Below are positions 38,619 to 47,693 of a stretch of 64,000 nucleotides of DNA, piece by piece (position 1 is the stretch's first letter; every line of letters starts with the position of its first letter). The DNA is from Streptomyces rapamycinicus NRRL 5491 (lineage in GTDB: Bacteria; Actinomycetota; Actinomycetes; Streptomycetales; Streptomycetaceae), in contig NZ_CP085193.1 in assembly GCF_024298965.1 (NCBI RefSeq), positions 6,448,001 to 6,512,000 on the forward strand, read 5' to 3'. The position numbers and the translations under genes were made by a program. The notes under the pieces are model-generated. The model did not search any database. It was not told the origin of the DNA and saw only the letters and a list, made by a program, of their open reading frames with translations.

Positions 38619-38724
38619 AGGAACGGGGTCCGCTCGCGGACAGAAGCTGACCGCAAGCCTTCCTAACGTGGGGTTCGTCGAAGGGCACCGGACCCGGGCG
38701 CCCTCCAGATGAGAGGCGGCAGCC

Positions 38725-39291
38725 ATGCCCGTGATCGTGAACCCCGAGGCCTGTCAGAACGAGTGCGGCGCGCTGCTGGCGTACCTGGACGCACAGCGCG
38801 GCGGCATCCGGCGCTCGGTGCACGGCCTGACCGAGGAGCAGGCCCGCAGCGTCCCCAGCGCGAGCGCGCTCTCGCTGGCCGGGGTGCTCAAGCACGTGGT
38901 CACGGGCGAGCGCGGCTGGCTGCGCGTCCTCCAGGGCAAGGCGGGGGACCCCAAGGACCAGATGGCCGAGTGGGAGCACACCTTCGAGCCCACAGAGGAC
39001 GAGACGGTGGAGGCGCTGCTCGCGCTGTACGACGAGGTGGCGCGGGAGACCGACGAGGCCGTACGGGCCCTGCCGTCGCTGGACGAGACGTTCGAGGCGC
39101 TCCGGCTCCCGTGGGACGAGGGCGGCACCCGCACCTGGCGCTGGGCGGTCCTGCACCTGATCGAGGAGGTGGCCCGGCACGCGGGTCACGCCGACGTCAT
39201 CCGCGAGACGATCGACGGCAAGGGCGCCTTCGACCTCGTCTTCGAGACGGGGGCGATGCCGGAGCCCGACTGGTCGGTCCTGGAGCGGTGA
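38725..39291 (+). CDS. DinB-family (DUF664) protein
   Basis: A 188-aa protein, ATG 38725 after GAGGCGGCAGCC. The four-helix DinB fold and its His ligands are visible: LSLAGVLKHVVTGERGWL and VLHLIEEVARHAGHADVIRE. Actinobacterial DUF664 proteins are metal-binding and often mycothiol-dependent transferases. The substrate is not predictable. It precedes a PadR gene by 70 bp on the same strand. Confidence 0.88.
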   Translation: MPVIVNPEACQNECGALLAYLDAQRGGIRRSVHGLTEEQARSVPSASALSLAGVLKHVVTGERGWLRVLQGKAGDPKDQMAEWEHTFEPTEDETVEALLALYDEVARETDEAVRALPSLDETFEALRLPWDEGGTRTWRWAVLHLIEEVARHAGHADVIRETIDGKGAFDLVFETGAMPEPDWSVLER

Positions 39292-39361
39292 TCCGTCCGG
39301 CCCGCCGACCCCCTAGCCTGGTCACCGCGGGGGTCGGGACCAGGATGGAGACGAGCGGGCG

Positions 39362-39994
39362 ATGTCAGCGATCCGGCTGCTGGTGCTGGGGGCCGTGCGT
39401 CAGCACGGGCGGGCGCACGGCTATCAGGTCCGTAACGACCTGGAGTTCTGGGGCGCGCACGAGTGGTCCAACGCCAAACCCGGGTCCATCTACCACGCGC
39501 TGAAGCAGATGGCGAAGCAAGGGCTGATGCGCGCGCACGACGTCGCGCCGAGCACGGTCGGCGGGCCGCCACGGACCGAGTACGAGCTGACCGAGGCGGG
39601 CGAGGAGGAGTACTTCCGGCTGCTGCGGGAGGCCCTGCTGCGCCATGACCAGAAGATCGACGAGCTGACGGCCGGGGTGGGTTTCATCGTGGACCTGCCC
39701 CGGGACGAGGCGATCGCCCTGCTCAAGCGGCGGGTGGCGGCGCTGGAGGAGTGGCGGGCCGAGGTGACCCGGCACTGGACGCCATCGGACGGCACCCCCG
39801 AGGAGTGGGGCCATATCGGCGAGATCATGAAGTTCTGGGTGCACTCGGCGGACAGCGGGGCGGAGTGGACCCGTGGGCTGATCGAGCGGCTCGAGGGCGG
39901 GGCGTATGTGATGGCGGGCGAGGGGGAGCGCTCGGTGGAGGTGCTGCCGGACGGCGTCACCAACCCGTACGCCGAAGCGCCCGGCGCGGACTGA
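39362..39994 (+). CDS. PadR-family transcriptional regulator
   Basis: A 210-aa protein, ATG 39362. The PadR winged helix is plain: IRLLVLGAVRQHGRAHGYQV, SNAKPGSIYHALKQMAKQGLM, GPPRTEYELTEAGEEEY. A C-terminal dimerisation helix region (vinculin-like) follows. The DrrAB-type exporter starts 159 bp downstream behind two palindromes, so it likely represses that exporter and responds to its substrate. Confidence 0.9.
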   Translation: MSAIRLLVLGAVRQHGRAHGYQVRNDLEFWGAHEWSNAKPGSIYHALKQMAKQGLMRAHDVAPSTVGGPPRTEYELTEAGEEEYFRLLREALLRHDQKIDELTAGVGFIVDLPRDEAIALLKRRVAALEEWRAEVTRHWTPSDGTPEEWGHIGEIMKFWVHSADSGAEWTRGLIERLEGGAYVMAGEGERSVEVLPDGVTNPYAEAPGAD

Positions 39995-40050
39995 GGCACC
40001 ACCATGCGGATCGAGGGCGGCTGACGGCCGCCGCTCTGTCTCAATCGAGC

Positions 40051-40116
40051 GTAATCAAGTTTGACTAGCTGGAGCTCGGGCAGTACCTTCCGGCATGCGT
40101 AGTCAAACTTGACTAC
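40051..40116. promoter_or_regulatory. Two PadR-type operator boxes before the ABC exporter
   Basis: GTAGTCAAACTTGACTAC (40099-40116) is a perfect 18-bp palindrome; GTAATCAAGTTTGACTAG (40051-40068) is an imperfect copy whose centre is 48 bp away. They lie in the AT-rich gap in front of the ATPase gene, directly after padR. Binding by the neighbouring PadR protein is the natural reading. Confidence 0.7.
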
Positions 40117-40153
40117 GTGGTGCGGAGAAGAGCGTGAGGGAGAGGGGAAGACC

Positions 40154-41152
40154 TTGGCCGACAGCGATCCCGCGATCGTCGTCGAGGGGCTGCGGAAGAC
40201 CTACCGGGACAAACAGGCCCTCGCCGGACTCGACCTGACCGTCCCGCCGGGCACCGTGCACGCCGTGCTCGGCCCCAACGGCGCGGGCAAGACCACCTGC
40301 GTACGGATCCTGGCCACCCTGCTGCGGCCCGACGGCGGCCGGGCCGAGGTCGCCGGGTACGACGTGCTGCGCGACCCCGACGAGGTCCGCTACCGCATCG
40401 GACTCGTCGGCCAGCACGCGGCGGTGGACGAGGAGCTGAGCGGACGGCAGAACCTGGAGATGTTCGGCCGCCTCTACCACCTGGGCGGCCGCCGGGCGGC
40501 GGCCCGCGCGGACGAACTGCTGGAGCGGTTCGGCCTCGCCGGAACCGGCACCAAGGCCGTCGGCCGGTACAGCGGCGGGATGCGCCGCCGGCTGGACCTC
40601 GCGGCGAGCCTCATCATGCGGCCGCGGATCCTCTTCCTGGACGAGCCGACCACCGGGCTCGACCCCCGGGGCCGTACGGAGGTGTGGAACGCGGTCCGCT
40701 CGCTGGTGGACGGCGGTACGACCGTGCTGCTCACCACCCAGTACCTGGAGGAGGCGGACCAACTCGCCGACCGCGTCTGCGTGATCGACGGCGGACGGGC
40801 CATCGCCGACGGGACCGCCGACGAGCTCAAGGCCCGGCTCGGCGGGGACCGGATCGAGGTGGTGCTGCGCGACGCGGGCCAACTGAGCGCCGCCGCCTCG
40901 GTCGTGGCCACGGCGACCGGCGCCGCCGAGGTCGGGACCGACCCCGACCGGCGGCGGCTCGGCGCGCGGGTCACCGACCGGGTGACCGCGCTGACGGAGA
41001 CCGTAAGGGCGCTGGCGGCGGCCGGGATCGAGGCGGAGGACATCGTGCTGCGCCGCCCCACGCTCGACGAGGTCTTCCTGCGCCTCACCGGGGAGCCGGG
41101 CACGGAGGACGCGGCCACGACGGACACCGCCGAGGAGGAGACCCTCGTATGA
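40154..41152 (+). CDS. ABC exporter ATP-binding protein (DrrA type)
   Basis: A 332-aa protein. TTG 40154 is chosen after GAGGGGAAG; an upstream TTG at 40109 lies inside the operator. Walker [11 protein letters not shown], signature [12 protein letters not shown], Walker [14 protein letters not shown] and the switch His region [14 protein letters not shown] are present. The DrrA-type C-terminal domain ([15 protein letters not shown]) follows. It energises the permease encoded next, with ATGA overlap. The pair is likely a drug or antibiotic exporter under PadR control. Confidence 0.92.
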   Translation: MADSDPAIVVEGLRKTYRDKQALAGLDLTVPPGTVHAVLGPNGAGKTTCVRILATLLRPDGGRAEVAGYDVLRDPDEVRYRIGLVGQHAAVDEELSGRQNLEMFGRLYHLGGRRAAARADELLERFGLAGTGTKAVGRYSGGMRRRLDLAASLIMRPRILFLDEPTTGLDPRGRTEVWNAVRSLVDGGTTVLLTTQYLEEADQLADRVCVIDGGRAIADGTADELKARLGGDRIEVVLRDAGQLSAAASVVATATGAAEVGTDPDRRRLGARVTDRVTALTETVRALAAAGIEAEDIVLRRPTLDEVFLRLTGEPGTEDAATTDTAEEETLV

Positions 41153-41934
41153 CCACCGCGACCCTCACCGACTCCTGGACCATGACCCGCCGCGGACTCG
41201 CCCATTGGGCCCGGCAGCCCGTCCAGGTGGCCGTCCAGCTGGTCTTCCCGGTGATGATGCTGGTGATGTTCGCCTACTTCCTCGGCGGCGGGATGACCGT
41301 CCCGGGCGGTGGCGACTACAAGGAGTACCTGGTGCCGGGCACGTTCGCGCTCACCATGGTGTTCGGCCTCGAAGGGACGATGCTCGCCATCACCCAGGAC
41401 CTCAACAAGGGCGTCATCGACCGCTTCCGCTCGATGCCGATGGCCCGCTCGGCGGTCCTGGTCGGGCGCAGCGTGCTGGACATGCTCCAGTCGGCGCTCG
41501 GGCTGCTCGTCCTCCTCGGGGTCGGGCTCGCGATGGGCTGGCGCTGGCACGGCGGGCCCGGCGACGCGCTGCTCGCCGTAGGGCTGCTGCTGTGGCTGCG
41601 CTTCGCGATGCTGTGGCTCGGCATCTTCCTGGGCATGGCCGCCGGACGCCCGGAGATGGTGCAGGCCGTACAGATCCTGGTCTGGCCGGTGGGCTTCCTC
41701 TCCAACGTCTTCGCCTCGCCGGAGACCATGCCCGGCTGGCTCGGCGCGGTGGCGGTCTGGAACCCGATGTCGGCGACGGCCACCGCGATCCGCGAGCTGT
41801 TCGGCGGCCCCGGGGGCGGTGGCGACTCCTGGGCCGCGGACCACGCCCAACTCCTCGCCGTCTGCTGGCCGCTGGCGCTGATCGCGGTCTTCCTCCCGGT
41901 CGCGGTGCGGCGTTACGGGCGGCTCAGCCGCTGA
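41149..41934 (+). CDS. ABC-2 type permease (DrrB type)
   Basis: A 261-aa membrane protein, ATG 41149. Six hydrophobic segments begin with [22 protein letters not shown]. The ABC-2 permease signature region [22 protein letters not shown] is present, as is a C-terminal [14 protein letters not shown]. It forms the membrane channel for the preceding ATPase. Confidence 0.9.
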   Translation: MTTATLTDSWTMTRRGLAHWARQPVQVAVQLVFPVMMLVMFAYFLGGGMTVPGGGDYKEYLVPGTFALTMVFGLEGTMLAITQDLNKGVIDRFRSMPMARSAVLVGRSVLDMLQSALGLLVLLGVGLAMGWRWHGGPGDALLAVGLLLWLRFAMLWLGIFLGMAAGRPEMVQAVQILVWPVGFLSNVFASPETMPGWLGAVAVWNPMSATATAIRELFGGPGGGGDSWAADHAQLLAVCWPLALIAVFLPVAVRRYGRLSR

Positions 41935-42011
41935 CGGCACCGCCCCCGGATCCGCAAGCCGCGCGGGTCACACCTCCACCGGTCGTCGCCAGTTGCGGAT
42001 ACGGTGCAGGT

Positions 42012-43358
42012 ATGGGGAACGACAGGTCGGGCACGGGGGCGGAGACGGCGAGCGGGCCCGGATACGCCCTGCTGCTCGCCGCCGGCCCGGCCGGCAAACA
42101 GCGACTGATGGCCGCGGCCGCCGCGTTGCCCCAGCTCGCCGCCGTATCCCCGGCGGCGCTGCTGGGCACGCCCGGCGGCGCCAGCGTCGTCCAACTCGTG
42201 GACCCGGTCGACCCGCAGACCGTGCTGACGCATCTGCGGACCGCCGCCGCGCACCCGGGCCCGGTGCTGGTCCATCTCGCGGGCCAGCTCACCCTCGACG
42301 CCAAACAGCGGCTGCCGCACCTGGCGTTGGCTCGTACGACGCCGAGGACCGCCCGCTACACGGCGCTGCCCTGGCACTGGCTGGCCGCCGAACTCGGCCG
42401 GCGGCCGCCGGGCAGCACCGTCGTGGTCGCCGACCTGGTGGCCGACGAGACGGCCTGGCCACCGCTGAGCACCGCCGGCCCGTCCGCCCTCGCGGCCGGA
42501 CTGACCCTCTACGGCACGGTGGCGCCCGCCCCGTCCAAGCGGCGGCTCGCGACGCCGGACTACAGCCGGGCGTTCGCCGGACTGCTGCGGTCCGCCGCCG
42601 AACGCCCACCACTCGCACTGCTCCACCAGCGCGCCGTTCTGGAGGCCGGGCTGGGCCCCGGCCCCGAACTGCTCCTGGACGGCTCGGGGCCGGGCGAGAC
42701 GTACCCGCCCCCGGACGCCGCTTCCGGCGTGGCGGCCGCCGCACGGGCCGGGCAGGCCGGACCGGGCGAGGCCACCGGGTCGGGCGGACTGGTGGCGGCC
42801 TCCCCGCCGCCCATGCCGCCCGCCCCTCCAGAATCGTTCCGCCCCGTCGGCCGGCCACCGGCACCCCCGCCGCCACGCGCCCCCGCGCCCCCGCCGCCCG
42901 GGTGGGCGCCCGTGGCCGATCCGCTCGCCTCGACGCACGCGGCGATATTCGAGGCGGCCAACGCGGGGCGGCACAGCGAGGCGGCCTCGATGGCGGCCGC
43001 CTGGGAGCAGGAGGCGCTCCGGACGGCCGGTCCCCGGTCCGACGAGGCGATCCACTGGCTTGAGGTCCGCGCCGATCTCTCCCGTATCGCCGGGGACCCG
43101 GCCCGCGCCTGCGAACTGTGGCTCGCGGTGGCCGACGCGCGGCTGGGCAACGGGGAACCGGTCGAGCACCCCGAGGTCGAGGGGGCCGTGGACCGGGCGC
43201 ACCACCAGTGGCAGTTCGTGGCGGACCGGGTCAGGGCCGGTGCCCTCGCCCCGCTGCTGATCGAGCTGCGGGGCCGGGTGCCCGGCCGCAGACCCGGTGC
43301 GCTGGAGGCGGTACGGCGCCGGGCCGAACTGCTCAGGGCCCCGGCCGGGACGCCCTGA
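42012..43358 (+). CDS. Possible caspase-like pseudoenzyme with C-terminal helical repeats
   Basis: A 448-aa protein, ATG 42012. No firm family is seen. Residues 15-150 resemble a caspase/metacaspase p20 layout (PGPVLVHLAGQLTL where active enzymes have YYSGHG; STVVVADLVADETAW where they have LDxCxSG), but the His and Cys are absent. The middle is Pro/Ala-rich (PPAPPPPRAPAPPPP). The C-terminal ~130 residues (ASTHAAIFEAANAGRHSEAASMAAAWEQEA ...) look like tetratricopeptide-type helices. If right, it would be an inactive scaffold; the caspase comparison is weak. Confidence 0.45.
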   Translation: MGNDRSGTGAETASGPGYALLLAAGPAGKQRLMAAAAALPQLAAVSPAALLGTPGGASVVQLVDPVDPQTVLTHLRTAAAHPGPVLVHLAGQLTLDAKQRLPHLALARTTPRTARYTALPWHWLAAELGRRPPGSTVVVADLVADETAWPPLSTAGPSALAAGLTLYGTVAPAPSKRRLATPDYSRAFAGLLRSAAERPPLALLHQRAVLEAGLGPGPELLLDGSGPGETYPPPDAASGVAAAARAGQAGPGEATGSGGLVAASPPPMPPAPPESFRPVGRPPAPPPPRAPAPPPPGWAPVADPLASTHAAIFEAANAGRHSEAASMAAAWEQEALRTAGPRSDEAIHWLEVRADLSRIAGDPARACELWLAVADARLGNGEPVEHPEVEGAVDRAHHQWQFVADRVRAGALAPLLIELRGRVPGRRPGALEAVRRRAELLRAPAGTP

Positions 43359-43421
43359 CCGCCGTCGCCCCCGGCCCGCACGCGCTGACCGCCGTAGCCC
43401 CCAGGACCGGAGACGCCGGGC

Positions 43422-44834
43422 TCAGTGATGGAACGCCTTGACGACCTTCCCCATGGGCGCGGACTGTGACCGCAGCTCCGGCAGCAGCGACCCCAGGTCG
43501 CCCAGGAAGAGATCGGCGAGGTCCTCCGAGAAGCCGTTGCGGCACACCACCCGCAGTACGGACAGGTCCTCCCGGTTGGGCGGGAAGGTGTACGCGGGCA
43601 CCAGCCAGCCGCGTTCGCGCAGCCGCCGGGAGACGTCGTAGACGTCGAAGCCGCGGATCCCCTCCGCCGTGGTGAACGCGAACACCGGCAGCTGATCGCC
43701 GCGGCTGAGCATGGTGAAGTCCCCGAACGCCTCGATCCGCTCGGCGAGCGAGCGCGCCACATCGCGGGTCTGCTGCTGGACGGCGCGGTAGCCCTCCCGG
43801 CCCAGCCGTACGAAGGTGTAGTACTGGGCGGCCACCTGGGAGCCGGGGCGGGAGAAGTTGAGCGAGAACGTGGGCATATTGCCGCCGAGGTAGTCGACGC
43901 GGAAGACCAGCTCCTCGGGCAGCGCGTCCGCCGTACGCCACAGCGCCCATCCCACCCCGGGGTAGACCAGGCCGTACTTGTGGCCCGAGGTGTTGATGGA
44001 GGCGACCCGCGGCAGCTGGAAGTCCCACACCAGGTCCGGGTCGAGGAACGGCGCGACCATCGCGCCCGAGGCGCCGTCCACGTGCACCGGGATGTCCAGG
44101 CCCGTGCGCTCCTGGAGGTCGTCCAGCGCCCGGCACACCTCGGCGACGGGTTCGTAGGAGCCGTCGAAGGTGGAGCCGAGGACCGCGACGACCCCGATGG
44201 TGTTCTCGTCGCACAGCTCGGCGGCGGCCCGGGGATCGAGGTGGTACCGGTCGCCCTCCATGGGCACCTGCCGGGCCTCCACCTCCCAGAAGTCGCAGAA
44301 CTTCTCCCAGCACACCTGGACATTGGTGCCCATGACCAGATTGGGCCGGGCGGTGGCCGGATAGCTCACCGGGTTCCGCTTGGCCCAGCGCCGCTTGAAG
44401 GCCATTCCGGCCAGCATGCACGCCTCGCTCGACCCCGTGGTGGAGCAGCCCACGACCGCGTCCGGGTCGGGGGCGTGCCACAGATGGCCGAGCATGGTCA
44501 CGCACCGCCGCTCCAGTTCGGCGGTGCGCGGATACTCATCCTTGTCGATCATGTTCTTGGCGAAGCAGTCGGACATCAGCCGGCCCGCCTGCGGCTCCAT
44601 CCACGTGGTGACGAACGTGGCGAGGTTCTGGCGGGCGTTGCCGTCCAGCATCAGCTCGTCATGGACGAACTGATACGCCGTCGTGGGCGCCATCGGCCCG
44701 TCCGGGAGGCAGTGGCGCGGGGGCCTGCCGGTCATTCCGCTGACCGGATTGGCCTCGCCATAGAGCGGATTGATGGAGAAATCGGGGCATTCGTCGAGGT
44801 CGCGTCGGCCGGGAGTGCCTTTGTGAAGTGCCAC
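43422..44834 (-). CDS. gadB: Glutamate decarboxylase
   Basis: A 470-aa PLP enzyme, GTG 44834. It is collinear with GadB: MAPTTAYQFVHDELMLDGNARQNLATF, VVGCSTTGSSEACMLAGMAFKRRW, VHVDGASGAMVAPFLDPDLVWDF and the Schiff-base Lys in SINTSGHKYGLVYPG. It converts glutamate to GABA, consuming a proton. No GABA antiporter is adjacent, so acid resistance is not proven. Confidence 0.93.
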   Translation of the reverse strand: MALHKGTPGRRDLDECPDFSINPLYGEANPVSGMTGRPPRHCLPDGPMAPTTAYQFVHDELMLDGNARQNLATFVTTWMEPQAGRLMSDCFAKNMIDKDEYPRTAELERRCVTMLGHLWHAPDPDAVVGCSTTGSSEACMLAGMAFKRRWAKRNPVSYPATARPNLVMGTNVQVCWEKFCDFWEVEARQVPMEGDRYHLDPRAAAELCDENTIGVVAVLGSTFDGSYEPVAEVCRALDDLQERTGLDIPVHVDGASGAMVAPFLDPDLVWDFQLPRVASINTSGHKYGLVYPGVGWALWRTADALPEELVFRVDYLGGNMPTFSLNFSRPGSQVAAQYYTFVRLGREGYRAVQQQTRDVARSLAERIEAFGDFTMLSRGDQLPVFAFTTAEGIRGFDVYDVSRRLRERGWLVPAYTFPPNREDLSVLRVVCRNGFSEDLADLFLGDLGSLLPELRSQSAPMGKVVKAFHH

Positions 44835-44888
44835 CTTCGTTAAATTAGGGGCATTTCGCTGATAAACCCCGGACCCGCGCCGTGCCTC

Positions 44889-45596
44889 CTACCCCGCGCT
44901 GCTCAGCGACAGCTTCGCCGCGAAGCCGAGGAACGCCGTGCCCGCGGCCGCCGAGAGCCCCGCCCGCAGCCGCCGGCGCCGCCGGAAGGTGGCCGCCAGA
45001 TACGTACCGCTGAAGATCAGCACCGACAGATAGGTGATGCTGAACAGCTGCGCCCAGGCGCCCAGCGCCACGAAGGACAGCGCGGGGTGGGCGTAGTCCG
45101 GATCCACGAACTGCACGAAGAAGGAGATGAAGAAGAGGATCGCCTTCGGATTCAGCAGGCTGATGACCAGCGCCCGGCGGTACGGGCGCTCGCCCTCCGC
45201 GGCGCCCGTGGCCGTATCCACGGCCCCGTCCGCCACCCCGTCCGCGCCCCGCGCCTCCGCCGCGCCCCGGGCCGCCGCCGCGGTCCCCGGGCGGCGGCGC
45301 CACAGCGCCCGCGCCCCGCGTAGCATGCCCACCGCCAGCCAGGTCAGATAGCCCGCGCCCGCGAACTTGACCACCGCGAACAGCACCGGGCTGGCGTGCA
45401 GCAGCGAGGCCACCCCGCCCGCCGACAGCGCCATCAGCACGGTGTCGCCGCACAGCACCCCGGCCGCCGCCCGATAGCCGGTACGCGGGCCGCGACGGGC
45501 CGCGACCGACACCACATACAGCGAATTGGGGCCCGGCAGCAGGATGATCAGCGCCAGACCGGCCAGATAGGTCGAAAGATCGGTTATCCCCAGCAC
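44889..45596 (-). CDS. LysE/RhtB-family amino acid exporter
   Basis: A 235-aa membrane protein, GTG 45596. Six helices with the LysE pattern: LALIILLPGPNSLYVVSVAARRGPRTGYRAA (P-G-P-N) and ALVISLLNPKAILFFISFF. A charged Ala/Gly-rich loop (RGAAEARGADGVADGAVD) is longer than usual. The tipA promoter lies divergently upstream. Confidence 0.9.
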   Translation of the reverse strand: MLGITDLSTYLAGLALIILLPGPNSLYVVSVAARRGPRTGYRAAAGVLCGDTVLMALSAGGVASLLHASPVLFAVVKFAGAGYLTWLAVGMLRGARALWRRRPGTAAAARGAAEARGADGVADGAVDTATGAAEGERPYRRALVISLLNPKAILFFISFFVQFVDPDYAHPALSFVALGAWAQLFSITYLSVLIFSGTYLAATFRRRRRLRAGLSAAAGTAFLGFAAKLSLSSAG

Positions 45597-45652
45597 GATC
45601 GGCAGGATGACAGTGCTCCGCCGCGCCGCCCAGTCGGTTTCGCCATCCGGAC

Positions 45653-45683
45653 TTGCACCTCACGCGACGTGAGGGAGCACCGT
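45653..45683 (+). promoter_or_regulatory. tipA promoter with MerR operator
   Basis: The -35 TTGCAC (45653-45658) and -10 CACCGT (45678-45683) are separated by 19 bp filled by the palindrome CCTCACG-CGA-CGTGAGG (45658-45674). This is the known thiostrepton-inducible tipA architecture, in which a MerR protein twists an over-long spacer. Confidence 0.9.
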
Positions 45684-45720
45684 GGAACCCGTACCGAACA
45701 GAAAGAGAGCGGATTCGGTC

Positions 45721-46479
45721 ATGAGCTATTCCGTGGGACAGGTGGCGGGCTTCGCCGGGGTCACGGTGCGCACGCTGCACCACTACGACGAGATCGGGCT
45801 GCTGCGCCCCGGCGCCCGCAGCGCGGCCGGGCACCGGCGTTACGACGACGCCGACCTCGACCGGCTGCAGCGGATCCTGTTCTACCGGGAGCTCGGCTTC
45901 CCGCTCGAAGAGGTGGCGGTGCTGCTCGACGACCCGGACATCGATCCGCAGGCCCACCTGCGGCGTCAGCATCAGCTGCTGACCGACCGGATCGAGCGGC
46001 TGCGGAAGATGGCCGCCGCCGTCGAACAAGCCATGGAGGCGCGGAAGATGGGCATCAACCTGACCCCCGAGGAGAAGTTCGAGGTCTTCGGGGACTTCGA
46101 CCCGGACGAGCACCAGGAGGAGGTCGAGCAGCGCTGGGGGAACACCGAGGCGTACCAGGAGTCCCAGCGCAGGGCCGCCTCGTACACCAAGGAGGACTGG
46201 AAGCGGATCCAGGAGGAGGCGGACGAACTCGGCAACCGGTTCGTCGCGCTGATGGGCGCGGGCGCCCCGCCGACGTCCGAGGCGGCGATGGACCTCGCCG
46301 AGGAGCACCGGCAGGGGATCAGCCGGAACCACTACGAGTGCGGGCATGAGATGCACGCCTGCCTGGGCCGGATGTACGTCTCGGACCACCGCTTCACGGA
46401 GAACATCGACAAGGCCGGGCCGGGGCTGGCCGTCTACCTCCGGGACGCGATCCTCGCCAACGCGGAGCGGCACGGCTAG
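45721..46479 (+). CDS. tipA: TipA: MerR-type thiopeptide-sensing activator
   Basis: A 252-aa protein, ATG 45721 after AAGAGAG. The N-terminal MerR HTH (MSYSVGQVAGFAGVTVRTLH; GHRRYDDADLDRLQRILFYREL) and coiled coil are followed by the TipAS domain from Met110 (MGINLTPEEKFEVFGDF). Met110 (46048) has its own GGAGG, so short TipAS can be made from an internal start. The drug-binding region keeps NHYECGHEMHACLG with two Cys. TipAL activates its own promoter after covalently binding thiostrepton-like antibiotics. Confidence 0.96.
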   Translation: MSYSVGQVAGFAGVTVRTLHHYDEIGLLRPGARSAAGHRRYDDADLDRLQRILFYRELGFPLEEVAVLLDDPDIDPQAHLRRQHQLLTDRIERLRKMAAAVEQAMEARKMGINLTPEEKFEVFGDFDPDEHQEEVEQRWGNTEAYQESQRRAASYTKEDWKRIQEEADELGNRFVALMGAGAPPTSEAAMDLAEEHRQGISRNHYECGHEMHACLGRMYVSDHRFTENIDKAGPGLAVYLRDAILANAERHG

Positions 46480-46498
46480 GGGGTGCCGACGGGAGCTT

Positions 46499-46638
46499 GG
46501 CGCCTGCGGCGGACTGCTCCCCTCCCCGCCCCTTCCCGATACCTGACGATATGCGGCTCCGCCGCGTGGGGGCTTCGCCCCAGACCCCGGGGGTCCAGGG
46601 GCGGAGCCCTTGGTAGCGGGAAGGGGCGGGGAGGGGAA
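46499..46638. repeat. Palindromic interspersed repeat, copy 2 (shorter)
   Basis: Starts GGCGCCTGCGGCGGACTGC, the inverse complement of the right end of the 24779-25053 element. It continues with the shared CTCCCCTCCCCGCCCCTTCCC (46517-46537), CGATATGCGGCTCCGCCGCG and a GCTTCGCCCCAGACCCC module. It ends with the inverted arm GGGAAGGGGCGGGGAGGGGAA (46618-46638). It lies in the 353-bp gap between tipA and the DedA gene, which contains no convincing gene. Confidence 0.75.
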
Positions 46639-46832
46639 GGAATCGCTGGGCAACCCCCTAGGGGCATCCCTGGGCGTGGCGACCGAGGGCGGCCTCCTGG
46701 GCGGAGGGAACCAAGGACACGCACACGGCGTTGATAGCTTTGGGCGGCACACTGCGAAGAACACTCAGTCCGCCCCAACCCTGCGGCCGGGCCTCGCACG
46801 AGCCTGCATTCCTCGACCCAGGAGCCTCCCCC

Positions 46833-47540
46833 GTGACCACCCTCGCGCTCGGCCCTCAGTGGCTGGACCCGGACTATCTGATCGAGACCTTCGGTCTGCT
46901 CGGCGTCCTGGCCATCGTATTCGCGGAGTCCGGCCTGCTCATCGGCTTCTTCCTGCCGGGCGACTCGCTGCTGTTCACCACCGGCCTGCTGGTGACCACC
47001 GATGTGATCAAGCAGGATCTGTGGCTGGTGTGTGTGGCCGTGGCGGTCGCCGCGATCCTCGGTGACCAGGCCGGATATCTCTTCGGCCGGAAGGTGGGGC
47101 CATCGCTGTTCCGGCGCCCCGACTCCAAGCTCTTCAAACAGGAGAACGTGGAGAAGGCGCATGAGTTCTTCGAGAAGCACGGGCCGAAGTCGCTGATCCT
47201 CGCCCGTTTCGTGCCCATCGTGCGGACGTTCACGCCGATCATCGCGGGCGTGAGCCGGATGAACTACCGCTCGTTCATCATCTTCAACGTCATCGGCGGT
47301 GTGCTGTGGGGCACCGGCGTCACGCTGCTCGGCTCGGCGCTCGGAAAGGTCGACTTCGTCCATCAGCACATCGAGCTGATGCTGATCGCGATCGTGCTGC
47401 TGTCGATCATCCCGATCGTGATCGAGTTCCTCCGGGCGCGCGGCAAGGCGAAGAAGGAGGCCGCCGCGCAGCCGGAGCCGCAGGGCCCCGCCGCGGGCTC
47501 CCCCTCCCAGGGGCCGCGCGGGCGCCACGCCAAGCGCTGA
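46833..47540 (+). CDS. DedA-family membrane protein
   Basis: A 235-aa protein, GTG 46833 after AGGAGCCTCCC. DedA motifs are present: FAESGLLIGFFLPGDSLLF, GDQAGYLFGRKVGP, FEKHGPKSLILARFVPIVRTFTPIIAGVSRMNYRSF and NVIGGVLWG. The family contains undecaprenyl-phosphate and lipid flippases that recycle carriers for wall synthesis. The basic C-terminal tail is cytoplasmic. Confidence 0.92.
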   Translation: MTTLALGPQWLDPDYLIETFGLLGVLAIVFAESGLLIGFFLPGDSLLFTTGLLVTTDVIKQDLWLVCVAVAVAAILGDQAGYLFGRKVGPSLFRRPDSKLFKQENVEKAHEFFEKHGPKSLILARFVPIVRTFTPIIAGVSRMNYRSFIIFNVIGGVLWGTGVTLLGSALGKVDFVHQHIELMLIAIVLLSIIPIVIEFLRARGKAKKEAAAQPEPQGPAAGSPSQGPRGRHAKR

Positions 47541-47693
47541 GCGGGCCCTTCACCAGGCTTCACATCCCTCACACACCGCCCCCACTTCCCACTCGGCGGT
47601 CACCGCCCCGCACAATGGGCTCCGGTGGCCGCCGATGTTGCATCCTTGGCTGCTGGGAAACATACGGGGAGGGCTGGTGAGGAGCGAGAAGAC

